From: Citrus sinensis
Lineage: Eukaryota > Streptophyta > Magnoliopsida > Sapindales > Rutaceae
Direction: 5' to 3'
NCBI RefSeq assembly: GCF_022201045.2
Contig: NC_068563.1
Location: 6,200,001-6,264,000, forward strand
DNA: 64,000 nucleotides
Under the pieces are notes generated by a model. The model saw only the letters and a list, made by a program, of their open reading frames with translations, was not told the origin of the DNA and did not search any database. The position numbers and the translations under genes are program-made. Of this stretch, positions 17,554 through 27,512 are shown piece after piece. Position 1 is the stretch's first letter. Each line of letters starts with the position of its first letter.

Positions 17554-18090
17554 ACTTTGATTAAAAATATTTAAACTTTTAAAATAACATTACATATCTT
17601 TAAAATTACAAACCCACGTGCGCTCGCGCCCGTGTTTAGAAATTATGACAATCTCTTTTATCAATGTATATACATTAGATTTGATATACTTTATTGATTT
17701 ATTGTTAATATAGTGCGTGCCTTAGCTCTCCTAGTTCCGAGCATATACGAAATCATTTTGCAGTCATCACTAATTAATTTTTTTTAAAAAAAATTATAGA
17801 GTATATACGAAATATTAAATTTAATTAATATACAATAGATATAATTTAATTATATATAACTATTAATTATGATTAATACGGTAATTTTTTAAAATAAATA
17901 TACACGTGGCATATATGTATTAATCAAGTATAGAACTCGCGGACAATCTCTCCTAGTTCTGAGCATTTCTCGCTCTCACTCGAGCTGAATGCGCATTCTC
18001 TCTCTCTCATTCAAATACTTTATACAGTATACTTTCTCTCAACACATTTGAACTCTGTGTAACTTGCAGCAGCTCGGATATCGATCAATC

Positions 18091-19825
18091 ATGGCAGAAG
18101 AAGAAGCAGCGGAGAAGAATCAGAAGAGTTGTTTGAACCCTGCGGCTCCTGAGTTTTTGCCGGTGGCTAAACAAAACCTAAGAAACACTTGTTTTGTTCA
18201 TGACTTTAATTACCAAAACTACCCTCCATCTCCATATCTTCAAACGTCTTATTACATGGCGCCGATTCTTCCTCATTATTCGTTTCGAACAAACCACCCT
18301 TACTCTTCATCATCACCAACCCAACAACAAGTGGTGCCAGTACAACCCAACAATTTCTTGCTGCCACCGGCTACCGCTCCGCCTCCAGTGTCTGAAGAAC
18401 CGTCAGCTGCTATTGTAGCTAAGCCACCTGAGGATGAAGCTCAAGCAGTAGTTCAAAAGAGTAGAACTAATGATGATGAAAGAGTAGCTTCTGCAGCAAG
18501 GGGAAGAAGGAGAGGGAATTGCAGAAATAGGGTTTCTTGGAGGAGAAGTGATCAGAATCAGAGAGAACGAAGGTTTAAGCAGCAGGTGCAATGGAGGCCT
18601 GAGTTTAATGATGGTGACTTCCATCGTCTTACAGCAAATTTGCAGTATACTAAGGCTGTGAATGTGAAGCCTCATCAGCAAAGATATCCTATTTTGCCCG
18701 TGAGAAAATATGGGAATAACACTACGGTTATGATCAGAAATATTCCCAATAGATTCACGTATAACCCTTCTATCTCTTTCCTCTTGGGGCCTTTTTGTTC
18801 CTTCTTTTTCTTTTTTTTAAAAAATTATTTTTGGGTAACATGCATTGATTTCATGGACAAGCAAACTAATGAGTTTTTGTACTTAAATATTTGATTTTGA
18901 GGGTCTTTTTGTTTGGTTTTGATCCCTGGAAACCCTATTCTTTTGTGGGTATTTTAATTCCTTCATTTTGTTTAACCCAAGACTCTTGTTGAAGTTTTGG
19001 GTTCAGGGATCAAAACGATTTGGGGATGAACATGCATGTTAGATTCTTTTTTTTGCTAGTTCATTCTTTCATAATTTTCAAGTGGGATTTTGAGTAATGC
19101 ATATTGTGTACTAATTTTTGTGTGTTTACATTTTTTTACAGTCGTGAAATGCTGATGAATTTCCTCGACGATCACTGCATGGAAGAAAATCAAAAGGCAG
19201 TGCTCGAAGGAGAATCCTATCTGTCAGCGTTTGATTTCTTATACTTGCCTATTGATTTTAAGTAAGTTGCTGCCAATACTCGAGATGCGCTTCAATATTA
19301 TCAATAATTGGAGTCATTAACTCATTTTCATTTAATAGGCATGCTTTTATACTCCCCCTTTTGGACTTTAAGAAAGCTAAAAACTGATTCTTATTTGTGG
19401 TTAATCAATTATTGCTACAGAAGCCGAATGAACAAAGGCTATGCATTTGTTAACTTCACTCATCCAACTGCTGTTTGGAAATTTTTCCTTGCTGCACATG
19501 ACAAGAGCTGGAATGTTTTCCAATCACACAAGATATGTAAAATTGCCTATGCTAGGGTCCAGGTACATACATTTATCATATACGTAGCCCTAATCATTGT
19601 CTTGATAAAATAACAAATCTTTTACATGGATTTGATTGAGTTTGATTTCAAAGAAAAAAGTGCTTTTTTATTATTATATAGGGAAAGGAGGAGCTGGTGA
19701 AGCACTTTCGGAGTTTTGACTTTCCATGTGATGAATACCTTCCTGTTTGCTTCAGTCCAGCCCGGGATGGCACAAGAAAGAATGTGAAACAAAGCACTGT
19801 TGGCAAATGTAGAGGCACTAGCTAG
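18091..19825 (+). CDS. MEI2 C-terminal-RRM-only RNA-binding protein (MCT / MEI2-like 6/7 type)
   Basis: Four exons, 18091-18758, 19142-19261, 19421-19562 and 19682-19825, give 357 residues. Residues 1 to about 205 are low-complexity: proline/serine-rich, then an arginine-rich basic patch (GRRRGNCRNRVSWRRSD). The rest is the MEI2-type C-terminal RRM. It opens with TTVMIRNIPNRFTREML (RNP2 region), is followed by AFDFLYLPIDFK, then SRMNKGYAFVNF (RNP1) and KICKIAYARVQGKEELVKHF. Full MEI2-like proteins have three RRMs and only the last is present here, which matches the short plant group lacking the first two. Family members bind RNA and are linked to meiosis and meristem development. The specific role here is unknown. 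The start at 18091 is the first ATG of the frame. Confidence 0.9.
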
Positions 19826-19829
19826 TGTT

Positions 19830-22560
19830 TGGGAGCCTTCCAAGAACATGCGTCATCAAATCAAACTGTAACTCCGTGTTAAATTTTTGTGGCTTTGACA
19901 TGACACATGATGATGACGATGGTGGTACATGCTTTGGTTTAATGGCTTGCTTGTTGCTGTCACTTTCATGGCTTGTGGTGGTGGGTTAGTGTTTGATGAA
20001 ATCTCTTTTTATTCGTTTTAAAAGTTTAGTTAGCGTTATGGGTTTTCTGCGCGATCAGCTTTGAAGAGGGGGTGGGGGACTGAGGGTGGATCTTGCCACC
20101 TGGACCATTTGATGGTTGAGGTTGTGGGTTCCACCTCCAGATGGATGGATGTATATAACTGGGGGCCAGTTTCATTGTAAGCGTTCCCTGATCTTTCGCT
20201 GGAGAACTTCTGCAGTTGTGTGCTCGTAGTTCTTTTTCAACTGGTTGTGACAGTGTGACTTTTAATGTTAATGTTTTAGTGTAGTAGAATAGCATGCACG
20301 TCTAGCAGGCTACCCGCTAATGTTGTGTTTTGTGCCATTTGCTGATTGATTTGGGTAAACTTCTGAAGCTTATTAGTTTGATGTATTTTTCATTTCACGT
20401 CTCAATTTGTATGTCTTGCATTGTTGGTTTGTTTTGGAATAAAAGAATGGGGAATTGGGACAAGGTCAATGCAAACCTTATTCTTTTGACATTTTAAGAT
20501 TTTTTTTCCCTTTTTTTGAACTCAGGTGATACGAGAAATATGGAGACAAGAAATGAAAAATTAGTGTTTTATAACAATTAATAAGTTGAGGAGTGCAATG
20601 AAAAATTTACAGGTCATGTCTGCGAATTGAATGCTGTTGAAAGGATTTTTAATGGAGAGTTTGGTGAAATGTTTTATAGGGTCAGATAATGTTACATTAT
20701 ATGTAATGCACTATAACTTATGAGTTGTCATTTATGATAGTTTAATTGTTTCGCATGCTGTAATTATTTTGATTTTAAGTGAGAATTCAAGGATTACTGA
20801 ATGTTATATATCGTTTAACATAACATGATCCTGATATATCATATAAAGTTATGTTGAAAACGTAATTTTTATTGATTAACTTGTGCTTATTTTCTTGGTG
20901 GAATTATCCACTAATTTTCATTTGAGCCAATATATCTTTCAATATATGTATGGGATTTGCCAAAGTATCATTTTACTGCGAAACTTGTATTTCTTATTCT
21001 TTTTTTCTCACCTACAAGTATTTTCTTTTTTTTTTCTCAAATGACATAGCCTTTATTGACGTAGACTTAATGTAAGTTTAGACAAATAAAAAAAAAAATT
21101 CATTGCACCCAAAAGTAGGGAAAATAACATTAGTTCGGGTGCAGGCTCAGCTAGCTTTTGAAAATTTTTTTTATGACTTTACAAGATAATAGATTTTGTT
21201 TATTATTTAAGAAAATACTAGTTGAAATATAAAATTAGGAAAGTATCTCAGTTAACTTTGAAGGATTTCATGTAGTCCGTAGTTTAAATGTGTAATTCTA
21301 AATAAAATTATTAACTATTAAAACAATATGAAACTTAAACAAAGTCAAAAGACAATAGATATTAAAATAAAAAAGGGGATATTATTATTTTCTCACCAAA
21401 TGTATTCACACGTCATATCAATACCACAGTTTGGTAAAACCATCAGTTTACCACCAAACGTTTAAACTGTTAGTATTTTCCGATCATTCTGTTAAAACTC
21501 AGTTAATATGTAATAGAAAATTCATAAAAGATCAATTTTACTCCTAGAGTGTAAAAGACGATTTTTCCTTTTAAGAAGGAAGAACAATAAATGATGATTT
21601 AATTAAAAAATTCATAAAGGGTAATTTTTGCCCTTTAGAAGGAAGAACAACAAATGATGATTTAATTACAAAATTCATAAAAAGTTAATTACATAGTCTT
21701 TTATACTCCAGGGGTAAAATTAACTTTTTATGAATTTTCCGTTACATATTAACTGAGTTTTAATGGAATGGTGGGAAAATACTAACAGTTTAAACGTTTG
21801 GTGGTAAACTGATTGTTTTACCAAACCGTAGTACTGACATGAAGTGTCAGAATACCTTTGGTGGGAAAATAATAATATCCCATAAAATAAAAAGATTAAA
21901 AGAAAGAGATTTATTTAACTCTTTTTGTTTTTCTAGACTCCTTCCATTCTTTGAATCAAACGAACTTTCTTTATTTGTTTGTTACGGCGATAGTGGAGTA
22001 GCCGAATTAGAGCAGTATGGGTGCGTTGGTGCATGAATTTCATCTTAGTTCCTATAAATCAAAAGCAGTTCTCTTCAAGTATATAGTCTTTCAATATTGT
22101 AAGTCAAGCCAATTCTAATTTTCAAATATTCCGATTGATCTTTTATTTAGTTTAAAAATTCTTAATTTTATCATGTATTCATGTTTACACTTTGTTTTGC
22201 AATTATATCTATACTTTCATTATTATTAAAAGACTTTAAGAACAAATTAATTGATAACTTATTTGTTTAGATTGAAAAAGATGTTTTTGATCTTATTAAT
22301 AATGAGACTATCTTTCATTATTTTCAACACATAGTATATCCATTGGGGAGTCTTCGATGATGACAATTGTAATAAGTAAATTTATTATCAATGAATACTT
22401 TAGTTACGTTATTATATATTACTGTCAAAATTTTTAAAATTATATTATATTTTAAATGAGGTGCTAGTCATGTGGGTGTAATTGCGCACATTATAGAGTA
22501 AAACTGTGTGTGGCAAGATCAATTTTTTTATTATTTTATTTTATGAGAAAGTAAAGCTTT
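19830..22560. other. Intergenic stretch downstream of the MEI2-type gene
   Basis: The first 500 bases are GC-richer than their surroundings and probably include the MEI2-type gene's 3' untranslated region. No gene is supported in the remainder. It holds the foldback element at 21375-21881. Confidence 0.6.
21375..21881. mobile_element. Foldback MITE with about 180-bp terminal inverted repeats
   Basis: The left arm starts GGGGATATTATTATTTTCTC and the right arm ends GAAAATAATAATATCCC. The arms stay complementary through TTTGGTAAAACCATCAGTTT / AAACTGATTGTTTTACCAAA and CTCAGTTAATATGTAA / TTACATATTAACTGAG. Between them lies a tandem pair of about 62-bp units (AGAAGGAAGAACAAYAAATG...). AT-rich flanks (ATAAAA on both sides) may be a target duplication. 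Mutator-like ancestry is possible but unproven. Confidence 0.85.
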
Positions 22561-22563
22561 CTA

Positions 22564-23040
22564 TTAGATAAACTTTGACAATAACAACATAATTTGAGGT
22601 GGAAAATCTTCCAACAATAGAAAAGGATACTCATACTCTAAAGCAACTTTGGGTAGAGAGTGGGCAATAATATTACACAGCCTTGGAACAAAATGAATTG
22701 ATAACCTGATCTGGTTCTTCAAGCTGGCTTGAATTTCTTTGATTGTCCAGACTGTTTCGGACATGTTGCCCTTCCTGTTCAATGAGAGCTCCACTACTTC
22801 CAACGAGTTGGATTCAACAATAAAGGGCACACACTCTGCTTGTTTGGCAACTTGAATCCCATATAACACAGCTTCGCCCTCCATGCCGGCCACATCTCCT
22901 TTATAGCCAATGCTCTGAACTGCTGCACCTATGATTTTGCCGCTTGAATCTTTGATCACTACCCCCAAACCAGCTTTCAAGTCTGACATTTGAATAGCAG
23001 CATCCACATTTACCTTGAACTAATCTTTTGGAGGATAGGC
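22564..23040 (-). pseudogene. LINE-derived RNase H (RVT_3-type) fragment, broken
   Basis: The minus strand encodes an RNase H-like domain of the kind found at the 3' end of plant non-LTR retroelements: NVDAAIQ, GLGVVIKDSSGKIIGA, EGEAVLYGIQVAK, VESNSLEVVEL and HFVPRLCNIIAHSLPKVAL. The typical lead-in W/G-x-F-K-V-N-V-D-A-A is present, but a stop codon (TAG) sits directly before FKVN, where family copies often have Trp. Reverse transcriptase sequence is not seen upstream. Both the nonsense codon and the missing RT mark a dead fragment. Confidence 0.8.
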
Positions 23041-23049
23041 TTGACAATT

Positions 23050-23690
23050 TGCCTTGATCATGTTTTTGCCCTGATGGACCCTAATTTTTAGGGCTTTGAT
23101 CCAAATTATCGGGTCTCGGGTCAGGGTCGGGCTTAAACTGACTCAACTTGACCATATTTGAATTACATTGTGTGTTTTTAATTTAATTACATTGTGTGTT
23201 TTTCATGTTGGATTTTGAATTTGATTTGTGTGTGGGGTTGAATTGTTGGATTTTGGAATTGATCTATGTGTGGGGTTGAAATGGTTGTGGAATTGAATTG
23301 TGTTTTTTTTTTTAATTTAATCGCATTGTGTGTTTTTAAAAGTTTGATTATGGAATTAAATTTTAAAAAAAATATATTCCTATTAATTAGTTGTTTTGTG
23401 AATTATTTTGTGATTAATTGTATTGTATATTTTGCTTTTATCTTGTTAATTAAGATGCATGTATAGAAGAAAATATTAAAATAATATGAATATAAAAAAT
23501 TAAAAAAAATAGTTTAAAATTAAAATAATATAAAAATTATTTCGATAGGGTCGGGTTGGGACCGACTCGATGTTGGCCCAATTTGAGTCGGATTAACAAT
23601 AAAATGTTCAAGTTTATTTAGGATCGGGCTTCTTCAAATTTTTTTGAGCCCGACCCGAACTTTTGCCATTCGTATTGGAGGAGGCTTCCA
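23050..23690. mobile_element. Probable insertion with GGGTCGGG-rich ends next to the LINE fragment
   Basis: The left end has ATCGGGTCTCGGGTCAGGGTCGGGC and the right end has GATCGGGCTTC...GAGCCCGACCCGAA in opposite sense. TTTTGCC lies just outside both ends (about 23067 and 23663), which could be a 7-8-bp hAT-type duplication. The interior is made of short GT-rich direct repeats (ATTACATTGTGTGTTTTT, GTGTGTGGGGTTGAA). Confidence 0.4.
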
Positions 23691-24169
23691 AGTATGCTGA
23701 CTGTTTATGTGGCAAGTTCAATTTAAGGGTCCTGAATACAGCTCTCTTCAAATGAGAGCTTACCACGCTTGCAATTACGCACCTCATCATGTTTCGTTTT
23801 TAATGTGCCCTAGCTTGATCGAAATCTTGGCTACATCCCTGCTGACCTTTGCTACAATCGTTGCAAGCATGGAAGCAGCTGATTTCTTGTGCTTCATGCG
23901 CGCTAATCGGCGGTCATCCAAATTCTTGAGCATTCAAATATTCAATCAATCCCGTATTAAGTATTACACACATTATAATCCATGTTATATATTAATATAT
24001 ATTTGTTTGTAATTGAATATATACAGCAGCTGCAAGCCCGCAAGAAAGGAAAAAAAATGTGATGGGGTAATAAGACGTAATAATTAATTATTAATTAAAA
24101 TGTATAAATTATCACGCTAAACAATCGAATTTATACCGGACTGTCATGTGAAGGCTGAAAAGAGACATA

Positions 24170-24787
24170 GGTGGCGTTTGTTTTTTAATTTAATGACTTA
24201 AAGTGACGTCACTTAATTAATTCAGTTAATTAGAGGTGTTTGTTTTTATAACTTAATGAGACTTTTTAGATAATTTTGACTTAATAAAATAAGTTATTTT
24301 TTTGACTTTTTACTTAATAGAGAAATCTGAATTAAGTCAATTACTTGCTAATGTAAAAAATATCCATGTTTTATAATTTATTTTTCATGTCTATCCCAAA
24401 ACTCACTTATAGATATTTACCCCACATAAAAATATCCATGGTTTTTCTTTCTTATATTATATATGATAAAATTTGAAATTTATGGTATTTTATATATTAA
24501 AATTCTAAAATAATTATGTATTCACTTGAATATAGTTTTACTTATAAATGTTAAAATATTATGGTATTTAATATATTATTTATTTGACATTCAAATTTAA
24601 TAAGGATACAAATGTAAAAGTACATATTTTTAATTTTTTAAGTTGAAAAAAAAAATAACTTAATACTTATTTTTCGAGATTCAGACAAAAAAACAGACAT
24701 ATTATTCAGATTCAGACATTCAGATCTATTCAAAATTCAGACTAATTCAGGTCTATTCAAATTTCAGATAAAAAAATAAACGCCACC
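24170..24787. mobile_element. 618-bp MITE abutting the tRNA gene
   Basis: Left tip GGTGGCGTTTGTTTTTTAA and right tip (reverse complement GGTGGCGTTTATTTTTTTA) are near-identical inverted repeats. ATA flanks each tip (24167-24169, 24788-24790). The interior is AT-rich with ATTCAGAC-type tandem repeats near the right end. No ORF. Superfamily uncertain: the 3-bp flank resembles PIF/Harbinger, but ATA is not its usual TWA. Confidence 0.8.
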
Positions 24788-24794
24788 ATAATGT

Positions 24795-24866
24795 GGGCTG
24801 TTGCGAGAATCGAACTCGCGGCCTCTCGCACCGGAAGCGCGAATCATACCACTAGACCAAACACCC
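24795..24866 (-). tRNA. tRNA-Pro-like gene with anticodon CCG (Arg codon CGG); possibly a pseudogene
   Basis: The 72-base minus-strand sequence reads GGGTGTTTGGTCTAGTGG at its 5' end and folds as a cloverleaf. The D-arm/A box (TGGTCTAGTGG) and T loop (GAGTTCGATTC) match plant tRNA-Pro. The T stem GCGAG/CTCGC is perfect. The anticodon loop is TTCCGGT, so the anticodon is CCG, whereas tRNA-Pro(CGG) has TTCGGGT; one G-to-C change at position 35 explains it. Two stem faults are visible: a G-G opposition in the acceptor stem (third pair) and a G-A in the anticodon stem (second pair). A run of seven T on the minus strand (24776-24770) could terminate pol III transcription. Discriminator base is C, as in tRNA-Pro. 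Confidence 0.75.
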
Positions 24867-24998
24867 GCAACACTCTTGCTTTATCTTATGGCTATTGCTC
24901 TTTTAAATTAAAAAATAAATATTTCTCTCCACGTAGAGTTTGATTTGATCGAGAGCTGTGTCAAAAATCTTGGCCAGCACAGCACCGCTGCACCGACG

Positions 24999-26585
24999 AT
25001 GGCGACAACAATGAGTTTCCTGTTGAGACCCCTCTGCATATCCACGGCCTCCGCAATCCTCTCAAAATGCCAACTCCGTAAACCCCACCTCACTTCTATC
25101 CCCACTCGTCGGTTCTTCTTCTCTCACAATTTCTCCTCTCTGACTCTCACACCCACAACAGTCACTACTAAAGCCTTCACCCCAACTCTCTCTTCCCCAC
25201 AACCGCAGGACCAACAAGAAGAGCGAGAACAAGAGCCAGAGACAGTTGTTGAAAATGAGATTCAAGAATCTGAAACTGAAGAAGAACACAAAACAGAGGA
25301 GGAAAAGAAGACGGTTGTTGTTGGCAGTGAGGCGGTGGAGGAGGTGAAGTCTCCGTCGCGGTCGCCGTTACCGTTACCGAAGTTGACTGTGAAAGAGAAG
25401 AAAGAATTGGCGTCTTATGCCCACAGCTTGGGGAAGAAGCTCAAGTGTCAGCTGGTGGGAAAGAGTGGCGTTACTGATGGCGTTGTGACTTCTTTCATTG
25501 AGACTCTTGAGGCCAATGAGCTCCTGAAGGTTAGCTTTTCAATATGTAAAATTTGCTTATTGTCATTATTAAATTTTTAACTTTTTCCCTTATTGTATTA
25601 TTATTATTATTTTTTTTTTGGTTTTGTGGGAATTAGCTTGGTTCTTGGTTTAGAGAATATAGGTTTGGTAAGTTGAGCTCATGGATTTGTTGTTAAGGTT
25701 GTAGAGTAGTGGCTTTGAATATGAATTTGCAGTTGCATAAGTTTGAGCTGTGTGCTGTTGGGTAAAGCTTAAAAGTTTTAGTTAGATATTTTGGTAATCA
25801 AGATTAGAATGTATTTCTTCTGTCATCGAATTTGAGTCTTCAAGCTAGTAAAACCGTAAATTGGCCTTTCAGAAGCTAGTCTCATTTTCAATTAATAGAG
25901 AACCGATTAGGCTGGTTGAAGCATAGAGTTTTTTAGCCAATATCTGCTTCCATTAATTGCGTGAGATGGGCATTTAATCCATCTTTTTACTTGCAGAACT
26001 AAGATCTCCTCTTTACATTGATGTTTGTGCTGCCATGTCAACTTCTGATTCCATTTTATTATCTAAATGTCCTTTACTGAGTTAAAGTGCCCTATGCCAT
26101 TTTGTTGTACTAGTGAAGAACTGAAGCTGCTTGATGTGTGAGGCTAACAATTGCTGTTGACTTATATCATCTAAATAGATTAAAATTCACCGGACCTGTC
26201 CTGGGGAGCTAGAAGACGTGGTGAAGCAATTGGAGGAAGCAACTGGTTCTGTTGTAGTTAGTCAAATTGGTCAGACTGTCATTATATACAGGCCTAGTCT
26301 CACGAAAATGAAGTTAGAGGAGAAGAAGCAACAAGCTCGTAGAGTTTATGTGAGAAAAGAATCAAAATTGAAGCCCTTATTGCTGGTAGAGAACAATGAG
26401 GAGAAAAACTCCTTCTCAGAGTTCCTTTTGACAAATGTTTGTGTTGCTGAAAATGATTGTTAGTTGCATTGTGATTTCGCTAACTTTATTTTAATGGTTG
26501 AATTCAGAAGAAAGCAGAAGTTTCTCGACTTTCTGGACGACGGCGCAGGGGGAGTAGCCGATTCTCATCTCGTGCCTCTGATTAG
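24999..26585 (+). CDS. CRM (CRS1/YhbY)-domain RNA-binding protein, plastid/mitochondrial
   Basis: Three exons, 24999-25529, 26179-26385 and 26508-26585, give 271 residues. Residues 1 to about 60 are Ser/Thr/Arg-rich and acid-poor, like an organelle transit peptide. Residues about 65-125 are strongly acidic (Glu-rich). The single CRM domain follows: LTVKEKKELASYAHSLGKKL, then GKSGVTDGVV (GxxG loop), ETLEANELLKIKI, and SVVVSQIGQTVIIYRP. CRM proteins bind RNA and act in organelle intron splicing or ribosome assembly. Exon 2 can read through its donor (26386) to a stop at 26463. I prefer splicing because exon 3 adds a basic Arg/Ser tail (SGRRRRGSSRFSS) like that of the family. The read-through form would be 265 residues if used. 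The ATG lies 133 bases from the divergent tRNA. Confidence 0.88.
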
Positions 26586-26589
26586 CTAT

Positions 26590-27510
26590 CCTTGAAACAT
26601 TGTCAAGGATAGCACTGGTGCTCACATATGGATCTCTTGCTCAACCCGTTAAGGTTTCTGCTTAGTTTCCCAAGTAGCTGTTTCTGTAAATGATCATCCT
26701 GGATTGCTGGTGGTGAATTTGAGTTCAAACAAAGATAAGACAAGAGGTAATCTGAGGAGAATTTTGGTTATGGAATGTACTAGGTAGCATGTGGCTGACC
26801 CTATGTATAATTTTTTCCTCCAATCTTTAGCTTGTTTGGAGGACACCGATGCAGTTTTGAGGGAGTTCCTTTTGTGGAGATTATGTTCACTTAGATGCAG
26901 TTTGCGCTTTACTTGCTTATGAACTGTTAGAAGAATAGTCGGCAACTTGGGCATGATTTTAGTCTGCATTCTTGCTCTCTTTTAGAAAACACGCTCGAGT
27001 TTTGTAACAAAATTGAACTTATATGATGTCATTTTGCAGTCTGAATTCCAAAATCTATATATTTGGCTCTTTCGGGGTTCACTAAGGTCGCATATGGTTT
27101 AATCATGACTCATAAGATTTTGAGAGCATGAATCCAATAATAAGAAATCTTAAACGTATTCTGAATGCAGAGAAAGGCTTCAGCATCGATCTGAACACTA
27201 AGCTTGCTAATTTGTAAAACATTGATGATCACCAAAGGAAAGCATGTTGCACAAATTTTTAATTATTAGAAGCTGTTTTCCTTTCAATTACTCCCTGAGG
27301 ATTGGGGCAGATAGAAGTGTAGCGTACAATTACAGTAATTGATCCAGCAAGTATGATACACCATGTAAGAATAACATATTACAGCTACACCTAGCTTGTG
27401 CGTCTCAAGTCTCATATGAGGCATCAAGAAATTACAATAAAACTATCTTCGGCAACGAGGACACGCATTCATTTATGCAGTAATTCATCTAATTCACAGG
27501 CAAAGAATGG
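26590..27510. other. Convergent 3' regions of the CRM gene and MATE copy A
   Basis: This stretch should contain the 3' untranslated regions of the two facing genes. No other gene or repeat stands out. Confidence 0.6.
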
Positions 27511-27512
27511 AG

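Larger units (their letters stand above)
14600..18060. other. Intergenic stretch between kinase and MEI2-type gene
   Basis: After the kinase 3' region (an AT dinucleotide run near 14741-14756) there is no supported gene. It contains a 53-bp tandem duplication (14961-15061), a purine/pyrimidine-rich inverted region, a SINE (17339-17553), and the MEI2-type gene's promoter and leader with a CT-rich tract just before 18010. Confidence 0.65.

Noticed and set aside
20026..20295. 89-codon minus-strand ORF in GC-richer DNA after the MEI2-type gene
   Set aside because: Best explained as the antisense of that gene's 3' untranslated region. No homology recognised.
23707..24012. 101-codon plus-strand ORF between the LINE fragment and the MITE
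   Set aside because: No motif recognised, no proper start context, and it sits in transposon-derived sequence. It may be antisense to a LINE remnant.
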